Made by a program: the position numbers and the translations under genes. Positions 55,601-64,000 of a stretch of 64,000 nt of DNA are shown piece by piece. Where the stretch lies: the NCBI RefSeq assembly GCF_000005505.3, contig NC_016134.3, positions 41,106,150-41,170,149 on the forward strand, in the 5' to 3' direction. The stretch is from Brachypodium distachyon (Eukaryota; Streptophyta; Magnoliopsida; Poales; Poaceae). The notes beneath the pieces were generated by a model that did not search any database, was not told where the DNA came from, and saw only the letters and a program-made list of their open reading frames with translations. The first letter of the stretch is position 1. Every line of letters starts with the position of its first letter.

Positions 55601-58600
55601 ATGCCGACCACGCCGGATATTGTGCTGGACGGTGACGGCGGTGGCGGAGAGGGCGAAAAGCCCGATCAGGATACAAAGGCCGGCGGAGATTACGTGGTGG
55701 CAACGGAGACTGAGGGAATCGCAGGCTACTATGATCCGGCTGACAAGGAGCCCGTGGAAGATGCTGGCGTTGGGGTGCAATTGAACGAGAGTAGCTTTGC
55801 TGTGGATGATCCCACAAAGCTGGGTGCTTCCATGGTTGATGATGATTCTGATATGGTTCCCGTTGGAGGTCGAGATGGTCAAGATATTCATCATGGTGCT
55901 GACGACTCTGCTCACTTTGGACATGGTCTGCAAGATGATGGTTCTGTTCTGGTTAGTGACAATGGTGAAGATTCTCAGGATAAGGAGGGGGCACGAATGG
56001 ATGCAGTTGCTACAACTGCATTGAATGATATGGAAGCAGAGCCTTTCAGAGTTGATGATGGTTTTGCAGAGGAGGGCACAAAGATGGACACGCATGCATC
56101 AACTGAAAATGACAACGAGGAGGAAGGGGTTGCAACAGCTGGTTACGCTTCCATGGATGAGGGTAGGCAGATAGATGCAGTTTCTGCGAGTAGAGATGAC
56201 AAGGAGAGAGCTGCTGGTACAGCTTATGTTGACGCCACAGGTGAGGGTACACACGTGGCTGCAGTTGGTCTGACTGGAGATGATAACCGGGAAAAGGAGG
56301 TTTCGTCAACTGTCAATGACGGTGAGGAGGGCATGGAAAAATATGCGGCTATTACGGCTGGAGATGAGGATGAAGAAAATATCATGGCTTCCCAAATTGT
56401 TGCTGAGGAAGCTGATAGTGTTCTCGAAGAAGCTGCAGCTGACATGACTAATAATGTTATTACAGAGGAGGTCACAAAAATGGATACACTTGCCACAGCT
56501 GGAACTGACAATGAGGAAGGGGTTACAACAGCTGGTGATGCTTCCGCAGATGAGGGGTGGCAGATGGATGCAGTTTCCATGAGTAGAGATGTCATCAATG
56601 AGAAAACTGCTGATGCAGCTGGTGTCGGTGCCACAGATGAGGACATACAAATGGATACAATTGGCCTGACTGGAGATGATAATCAGGAGACAGAGGTTGT
56701 CTCAGCTAGGGATGATGGTGCAGATGAGGAAGGCCTGGAAAAATATGCGGTTTCTACAACTGGAGATGAGGATGAAGAAGATGGCATTGCGGACCAAAAT
56801 GTCACTGGAGAAACTGATAGTGTTCCGGAAGAAGCTGAAGTTGACATTGACATGGTTGGTAATGATATACCTGGACAAGAGGATGTGCAAATGGATGGGG
56901 AGGATGATGATGATGAGCCTCCACCATTGACAAGGAAAGGTGGAAGGCGCCCAAAGCCATGTCGTCAATCTTCCAAGGCTAAGGCTTTGGTGAAGCCATC
57001 TGCTAAAAAGAAGGATGAGGAGGAGGTCTGCTTCATTTGCTTTGATGGTGGTGACCTTGTGATTTGTGATCGTAGGTTTGTGCATCATATAATTGATTTT
57101 TCTTTTGTCACTCTAAAATGAACAAGTATGTTATAGCTTTGACTGTTCATTCTGTGTCCTCAGGTTTTGCACTAAGGCTTATCATCCTGGCTGTATTAAT
57201 CGGAACGACGAATTCTTCAAGTCGAAGGGTCGGTGGACTTGTGGTATGTCAGATGGACGCATTCTGGAAAACTTTTAAGTGCTCTTAAATGCTTGTGTTT
57301 GAACTATGTGGTTCTGCATGTTACAATCTTGCAAAATCCATGTTTTGTCGGTGGCATATTTGCAACAAATCTGCTTCTTTACAATTCTCGTGCTGGGATT
57401 GTCACATAATTTTCCTGTTCAATAGTGTTACATCTCATATTTAAATGTGTTATTTGTCTGTTAACTCTGCAATCAGTTGCACCCAATTTTTGGTGCATGT
57501 CCTTCAATCAGTTTCCTTGCATGAATTATGAAATATTCTTTTATCTGGTTAATTATGTTGTGGGCTTATAATTTTACCATGTCTAATCCTGGCTGCTTGC
57601 TATACATAAAACTTGATTATTTCCCACTATTGTGGGTGTTGTAAAAGGTAGTGCGATACTATGTTACAGTACTCCCTCCGGCCGGAATTACTTGTCGAAA
57701 TATTACATGTATCTAGATGCTTTTTAAACATAGATACATCCATATTTGGGCAAATTTGAGGGAGTACTATTTTTGCTTTTAATAATTACATGCGTGCTTC
57801 TCTGATAATGATAAGTATCTTCGTAAAGGTAGACAATTATTGATGCTTAATCCGCAGATAGAATCCCTCAAAAGTCAAAACGCTTACCTTGATTCCATTT
57901 ACTTTGCATAATTTTCTCAGGGTGGCACATTTGTAGCAACTGTCAGAAACCTGCTCGCCAAATGTGTTACACATGTACATATTCCTTGTGTAAAGTGTGC
58001 ATTAAAGATACAAAATTCATCTCTGTCAGAGGAACAAAAGGCCTCTGTGAGACATGCATGAATACTGTGATGCTGATAGAGAACAGAGAGGAGGCAACAG
58101 AACAAATGGTAACCTGTTCACCTTATTCTTAGCTTCTCTGATCTAATATTTTCTCGGTGTTTAGTAACTTAGTCTTATTATATATCTTGTCCTTTGCAAC
58201 TAATTAGTCCTTGTATGGCATTGAGGAGCTGGTTTAGTGTTTTGTGGTTCTTATTCGTGTGAGAGTTTTAGACCTGGAAAGATCAGCAAGCTTAATCCTC
58301 ATTTCTTAGACTAGTTTGGTGCCCGTGCGTTGCTACGGTACAACAATACATTGCACAAACATTACAATTATTGCTGGAAGTGAAAAAACCAAATATCATG
58401 CCTCATTTGCTTCTAGTTCATGAATACATATGCGTTGGGTGCAATGACAGTGTGATTTTCGATCACACCCACCTAGCTCTCATTCCTTCCAACGAACACC
58501 ATGCACCCCTCCGGCATTCTACAACACAGTCCCATACTACAATAGAGCGCCAACTTCACTGCAATACCTTCGGCTTTACATATCCATGCATTCCATCTGA

Positions 58601-61600
58601 AAATACAATGCCTTAATGTATCACCTCGTGCTTCCAAGAGTTGTCCCATACCATATTTTGAATTTTGAACCAAAGTTATTCACAAGATTAAACAACAAGT
58701 GATAGTTAAAACTTTTTTTAACAAACAATGATAACAAACTTTATTATAAATTAAAGCATACTAATTGGCAACCGTCGGTTATTAAATAGACATGAAGAAG
58801 CTTGCGAATATAAGCACGGTGCTCAGATGCAAACCCCATTTTGTTTGTTCAAGGCTTATAGCAAGTTGTTATGTTAGTACATTTTCTATATTCAAGCAGC
58901 AGACATGAGTTCAGTTAAATTTAAATTCATGCCCAAAAGGTGCAGGACACCCAAATACTTCTTATTAGACTGATCTCCAAAGAGCATAAACAAAAAATTG
59001 GAGGACCTCTGACCTTCTATTTGTACACTACTATCGAAGGCAATGTTGCCTTGTGTCAGTAAATTTGAAACTGCACTTATTTATCAGCTATGGATCTCCC
59101 AAACCAAGTAACAGGACTAACCATCCAGTCAATATTGGGTTGTAGGCTAGAAGCACACTGCATCTCTTGGTTGTATCCTTCTCACCTTAGTACAAAACGA
59201 CAGATCACCGATACACTGGTGCAGAACAAAAATCAAATGAGAGGTGACAGGTGCAGAACAAAAGTCAAAATGGTGTACAGAAAAAAAAGAATAGTGGCTG
59301 CACAAGTAAGAGTCGACAGGGTGCATGATGGAAATCATGTCACATCTCTAGATTTTGCCATTTTGAGAAAGAGAAGAAATCATAATTTAGTGACATAACT
59401 AAATCTCATATAGCCTAGCAGCAGCCTTCTTGTGCATAGAACATTAGAACCAAACAAACAAAGGACTTCTATCATAATGGAGAAGAGGAAAAACACAAGG
59501 CAAAATTTCAGCATAAGAGTTTGGAAAGAACAAGGATCAACAGTATAACTTTTCTTGCAAAGCTTTTCAAGAAGCAAATTCCACATAGTACTTACTTTTA
59601 GCTTTTGCCATTTGAGACAAAAGAAAGCATAATTTAGTGACAGCAAAATCTGGTATAGATTAGTATCCGACCATTTCTCTAGAACCTTCAGTTATCAAAA
59701 CCATACCAGACATTGGCCCAAACGTGGTTACCAAAGGTTTACACTACCAAAAAACCAGAACATGGCTTAAGTTTTTTATCATGTTGACGTTATCATTCTT
59801 GGTCGATAGAATTGCTCGAGATGCAATGTAATTCTGGTCAGGTTCTCATCTAGACAAGGGAAGACATGTTCAATTAGCTTGTTGAGATCAGCGTCTTTCC
59901 CATCACATGGGACATGGCACACAAATTTCTTGAGGCAGACATATGTTACTTTCCTCATCTAATATTATTCGTCATGTATATTCATAACAACATAATATAA
60001 AGTTATTATACATCAGATGATGTATGGATGTCAAATATAAACACGAGACTGGACGTTCATCGATAACTAAACATGCAATTGCTAGAGTAGGAATAAGTAC
60101 ACACCATAAGACATTAACACTGTAGGGGGCTCGCTGGAGCCGGCGGTGGAGGAGATTTCGTCATCGGCGGCTGCGAACCCACTGTTGCTGTTGGCGGCGG
60201 GAATTTGACCGGTGGCGGAGGTGAGCTCACGGGCGCCAGTGATGGTCTGATGGAGGTGAGCCGGGGCTCCATGGCTGCGTCATCATCTGCGGATGAGAAA
60301 GAGGGGGTGGGGGCAAAGGGTAGGGAGCCCGGGCCTGATCCGTCCGTGCACACCGCCTGACAACTCGCCGGCGCCGTCCACCTCCTTTCTCCCCTTCCTA
60401 GCGACCATGGCTGCTAGAGCGTCCAGAGGATCCGCGACCGTGCCGGCCAGACTTCCCGATCTTCATGGATGAGGGCAGCGAAGGGAAGGGGCCGGGACCA
60501 GCTCTGTGGCAGGCTGGCGGCGTCGCCCTCCACAGATGAGAGAGGGGGCGGAGGATGGCGCGGTGGCCGGCGACGCAAGAAGAGTTGGATCCAAGGACGG
60601 AGGGAGGCATAGTGGCGAGAAGAATTGGATCCCATTTTTCCTTCCGTCAAGGGCAGGGATGGCAATGGGTACCCATTACCCGCTTACCCGGCGGGTAAAT
60701 CCCCATTAGGGCACGGGTTTGGGCCAACTTTACCCACGGGTACGTAAATGGGAAAAATTCCGTACCCGTCGGGTAGAGCGGGTACGGGTATGGGAATGCG
60801 TAACCCATACCCATGTACCCGTTTACCCATATACTAACTAGCGTGTGAGTGTGATCTTCACAGAGAAGATAGGCTCACAATGATGTGCTGCAGTTTTTGT
60901 CATGATGTGTTGCTATTTTTAATGATAAATTGTCTTTCTATGTGTTATTGTTGTTTATATTGTGCTCGTGTAGTTTTGTTTATGACAAGATATTGCTTTT
61001 TTTTGAGAAAAATATTATTGCTTCTAAGGAATATATTGTTGTTTACGACTACGCGATCAAATTTTTACATGGGTATTTTTACCTGCGGGTACCCGTCTAC
61101 CCTGACGGGTAACAGTTATGGGAAAAAGTTGTACCCGTTGGCGGGTATGGGTAAGGGTAACGGGTAAGATCAAAAGAGCGGGTAAGGGTATGGGAAGGCA
61201 CCACCCGTACCCATACCCTGCTGGTGCCATCCCTAGTCAAGGGGAGGCTCCAGGCTCGCCGATCAATCGGGTGTGGGGCGGCGGAAGGCACTGGAAAGCA
61301 GGTCCCACTCGTCAGAGACGGGAGGATGTGTGACGTACCGCCACCACCATTAGGCTCTTTTATAGGAGTAAAGATGTTCGCACAGTGTTGGTCCAATAAA
61401 AAGAAATTAATCATATGTGTTGACCTGTGCTCGACCTTTCTGTGCCTAACTCATGCATACCAAACACATCAACATGATTGAGTGGACAGCCACATTGTGG
61501 GCTCTTCCTCAATTCATTATGTATTCCAATGAAAAACTGCATACCTCAATAATAATCATAGGTGTATGCGTGTATTAAGTAGGGTCACACTCGTTATCTT

Positions 61601-64000
61601 TCAGTTTATCGGAGAATGCACCTCATATTTGCCCAAAGGCACACCAACCAAACAAATGATGCCAGCATGTGTAAATAAAGTAACCATCAATGATTAAAAA
61701 AAGTGCTGCTGGCGTGCACATAGGCAACACTTATGTTGGACAGGGTTTGTCGGCATGTACATGGCGCTCTGACTTTATCCCTGAAAACAGCAGTTTCTTT
61801 AGAGATGGGGTCGTTGACTCTTTAAATTTTCTGAAGTTGTCACACCCTGTTAGCTTCTGATTGCGTTGGTCACCGTGTGCTACTCGTTCTCTGCACTCTT
61901 GTTTGGAGGACTATGACGAGGTTACCGCTGAGATAGAGACAGTAGCCGTAGGTGGAATACTGGCCGTCAGAACAGCCTGCCAGTCCACATGGGTGTAGGC
62001 AGTGAGAGCATTGGTCAATGAGGCCGTCAGCTGGAGGCCATGATGCAGTGTGCCCTTGAGGTGCTGAAGTCCCCACTACGCAAGGAGGAGGTGCTGCCTG
62101 TGTGGGCCGTGCATATGCAAGTATATTTGCTGCAAGTACATCGGGCCTGATGAAGGTCATATATACTATGCCCTGGGGATGCTGTGGTACTGCTGGATTC
62201 GCAACAAGAGCGCCGTATCAGCTTTACACATGAGTTCTAAGTTCTTACAGGATGAGATCCCTGATTACACGGAGAGCAGCCTGTCTGTTAGGCAACCATA
62301 ATTAGATTACAATTCTAAGTCGATCCTAATCCATGGTTATGGGCTTATGGCATTGGTTGGCATGGCTAAACGCGTACACTAACACCCAAGATGAGAAAAC
62401 AATGTCATGTCGCACAGGAGACCTGCTTTTTTTTTCTTTCAACTTGCTCATTTATCAACATCAGTCCCCTCTTATATTCCAGCTAGATTTAGGATATTGG
62501 TTTAGTTTCTGCTCTTATTTCCTTCTGCTCCGTTTGAAGTTCTAACATGCTTTTCTTACTATTGCTGCAAATTACTTGCAAAGTGTCGATTTTCCTGCTC
62601 GTCAGTTCTCATGTCGGCAGCTTTACCTGTATGAAATGATTATTAATAGTTCTCTGGTATGCATACTTTCTACTCATACACTTGTATTTAACAGGATGTT
62701 GACTTTGATGACAAAGAAGGCTGGTGGTCCTTGTTCAAGGATTATTGGTTGAATTTGAAAGCGACGTTGCCATTGACATTTGAACAAGTATCAGCAGCTA
62801 GGCGTCAAAAGAATGAATCTTCTAGTAAACTTTCTGAAACTAATGATGCAGAAGAGGCTAATTCAGACGGTTCGGCTGAGCGTCCTCTAGAAAGCAATTC
62901 ATCGAAAAAGAGGGGAAGGAAGCAATTAAAGCGTGCTGCTAATGAGGACAGCTCCAAAGGGAAAGCAAGCACTCGGAAATATACCAAACGAGGCCTCTCA
63001 AGTAATTCTAAGAATTCTACGGGGGCAAAGGTCAGAAAATTATCAAAACGTGCTTCGAGCAGTGAGCATGGATCAAAAGAATCTGAAAGTGTGGGGACAT
63101 CTACATCCTCAGCGGAAGAGGCTAGTTGGGCTTCAAAGGAGCTCTTGGATTTTGTTGCATGTATGAGAAATGGTGACAAATCTGCTCTGTCTCAGTTTGA
63201 AGTTCAAGGCCTCATACTTGAGTATATCAAACGTGAAAATCTCCGCGATCCTCGCCGGAAAAGCCAGATAGTTTGTGATCCTTTACTGCAAAGTCTCTTT
63301 GGGAAAGAACGTGTTGGGCATTTTGAGATGCTGAAGCTTCTCGAGTCTCATTTTCTGATGACTGAGATCTCACCAGTTGATATCGATGACAACCACGGTG
63401 GTGTTGTAGACCCTGATCCTGGCCAGGATGTTGATGGTAACAGTGAAGCATCAGTTGTGATGAGTTCAGAAAAGAAAAGAAAATCACGCAAGTATGATCA
63501 GAGAGCTATGCAAACGAACCTAGATGACTTTGCCTCGATAGATATCCATAACATTGGTTTGATGTACCTGCGCCGCAACCTAATGGAAGAGTTGATTGTT
63601 GACACTGACACATTTAGTGAGAAAGTTCTTGGAGCATTTGTGAGAATAAGGATATCTGGTACAGGTCAAAGGCAAGACATCTATCGACTTGTGCAGATTG
63701 TTGGTAAGATGATACTCTATCAAGCTGAATTATTGGATAGATGATACACTTCCAATCTGTTGTCAGATTTAGCGTTTCATGATTCTGATTGTTGAATTTC
63801 CTATATTTGTGCGCAGGGACTGGAATAGCTGCTGAGAAGTATAAATGTGGAAAAAGGACAACTGACATAACACTAGAGATACTAAACTTGGACAAGAAAG
63901 AGGTTATTACTATTGATATAACCTCAAACCAGGAATTCACTGAGGTATTGTTTTACTCTAGGAATTCAATAACTTTCTTTACTATTCGTTTGATGTTTAC
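55601..64000 (+). CDS. NERD: NERD/CCCH19-like PHD, SWIB and Plus-3 domain protein (3' end outside window)
   Basis: Five coding exons are visible: 55601-57075, 57164-57243, 57921-58108, 62695-63703 and 63817-63944. They give 960 codons, and the gene continues past the right edge. The acidic N-terminus (1-450) contains two 132-residue tandem units (156-287, 288-419). A PHD finger starts at Cys477 (CFICFDGGDLVICD, YHPGC, WTCGWHICSNC). Basic Ser-rich linkers flank a SWIB/MDM2 domain (about 726-800, WASKELLDFV, LILEYIKRENLRDP) and the start of a Plus-3 domain (about 859 on, NLMEELIVDTDTFSEKVLGA, RLVQIVGTG). This order matches Arabidopsis NERD and the CCCH19/44 proteins, whose GYF and CCCH parts would lie downstream. 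Arabidopsis NERD binds histone H3 and AGO2 and acts in RNA-directed DNA methylation. The ATG at 55601 follows a leader intron and an in-frame GTG only. Confidence 0.9.
57672..57764. mobile_element. Stowaway MITE in NERD-like intron 2
   Basis: It is a 93-bp hairpin with left end CTCCCTCCGGCCGGAATTAC after TA and right end TTTGAGGGAG before TA. The TACATGTATCTAGATGC and TAGATACATCCATATTTG motifs pair. It lies between exons 2 and 3, away from splice sites. Confidence 0.85.
58109..62694 (+). other. 4.6 kb intron 3 of the NERD-like gene, transposon-rich
   Basis: The intron starts GTAACC and ends TTTAACAG. It contains a GCCCGTGCGTTGCTACGG motif near 58322 that is common in grass repeats, CACTACCAAAAAACC near 59744 (a possible CACTA end), a Pro/Gly-rich low-complexity block at 60110-60640 and an inserted hAT MITE. 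ORFs at 61870-62160 are unrecognised. A gene nested within the intron is not supported. Confidence 0.6.
60654..61235. mobile_element. hAT-type MITE with perfect 8-bp target duplication
   Basis: The left end CAGGGATGGCAATGGGTACC and right end TGCCATCCCTA form inverted termini (C/TAGGGATGGCA). Multiple GGGTAMCCG-type repeats pair across the element (582 bp). GTCAAGGG flanks it on both sides (60646-60653 and 61236-61243). The 8-bp duplication and termini fit the hAT superfamily. It sits inside the NERD-like intron 3 and splits an older low-complexity sequence. Confidence 0.88.

Noticed and set aside
1..64000. CRISPR arrays, phage or bacterial defence systems, rRNA and known microRNA precursors
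   Set aside because: No regular spacer-repeat arrays, no bacterial-type operons, and none of the common conserved plant microRNA sequences were seen on reading either strand. The window is ordinary plant nuclear DNA.

Overview
This is nuclear DNA of a grass, most likely a Pooideae species such as Brachypodium. The genes have GC-rich first exons and AT-rich introns. All introns I could resolve are GT-AG except one GC-AG intron. Short hairpin transposons of the Stowaway type (ends CTCCCTCCG, TA target duplication) are scattered through spacers and introns, as is typical of grasses. From memory only, several of these genes (CYP78A, MED10, HOX6, NACK-type kinesin, B-box, Aux/IAA26-like) lie close together on the long arm of rice chromosome 9, so I infer a collinear block. 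I could not check this.

Layout, left to right: (1) the 5' part of a CYP78A cytochrome P450 gene running off the left edge (minus strand); (2) an 8.3 kb transposon-rich spacer; (3) MED10, a Mediator subunit (plus, 5 exons); (4) a 4.4 kb spacer with MITEs and two tiny poly(A)-tailed insertions; (5) a HOX6-type HD-Zip I factor (minus, 2 exons); (6) a 6.4 kb spacer with a possible GPAT fragment; (7) a one-exon mitochondrial ribosomal protein bTHXm/S31 (minus); (8) a 12-exon NACK/HINKEL-type kinesin-7 (minus); (9) a CYP71-clan P450 (minus, 2 exons); (10) a double B-box zinc-finger gene (plus, 5 exons) preceded by two chained mini-uORFs; (11) a small Aux/IAA lacking the degron (minus, 3 exons); (12) an 8 kb spacer with a LINE-derived insertion flanked by an 11-bp target duplication; (13) a secreted GH9 endoglucanase (plus, 5 exons, one GC-AG intron); (14) a 3.9 kb transposon-rich spacer; (15) the 5' two thirds of a NERD/CCCH19-like PHD-SWIB-Plus3 chromatin protein running off the right edge, with a 4.6 kb intron holding a well-defined hAT-type MITE.

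Exon boundaries were set by hand from reading-frame continuity, splice signals and family conservation. Every complete gene closes to an intact frame: MED10 192 aa, HOX6 243 aa, bTHXm 81 aa, kinesin 880 aa, CYP71 517 aa, B-box 211 aa, Aux/IAA 140 aa, GH9 530 aa. The genes are independent plant loci, not an operon. Several concern growth and its control (CYP78A, Aux/IAA, kinesin for cell-plate formation, GH9 for wall loosening, HD-Zip I and B-box for stress and light signalling).

I found no phage, CRISPR or bacterial-type system. The most notable observations are the chained ATGA uORFs of the B-box gene, a 132-codon tandem duplication inside the first coding exon of the NERD-like gene, a group of 15-20 bp poly(A) micro-insertions with 12-16 bp target duplications, and a LINE-like element with recognisable ends but no obvious ORF.
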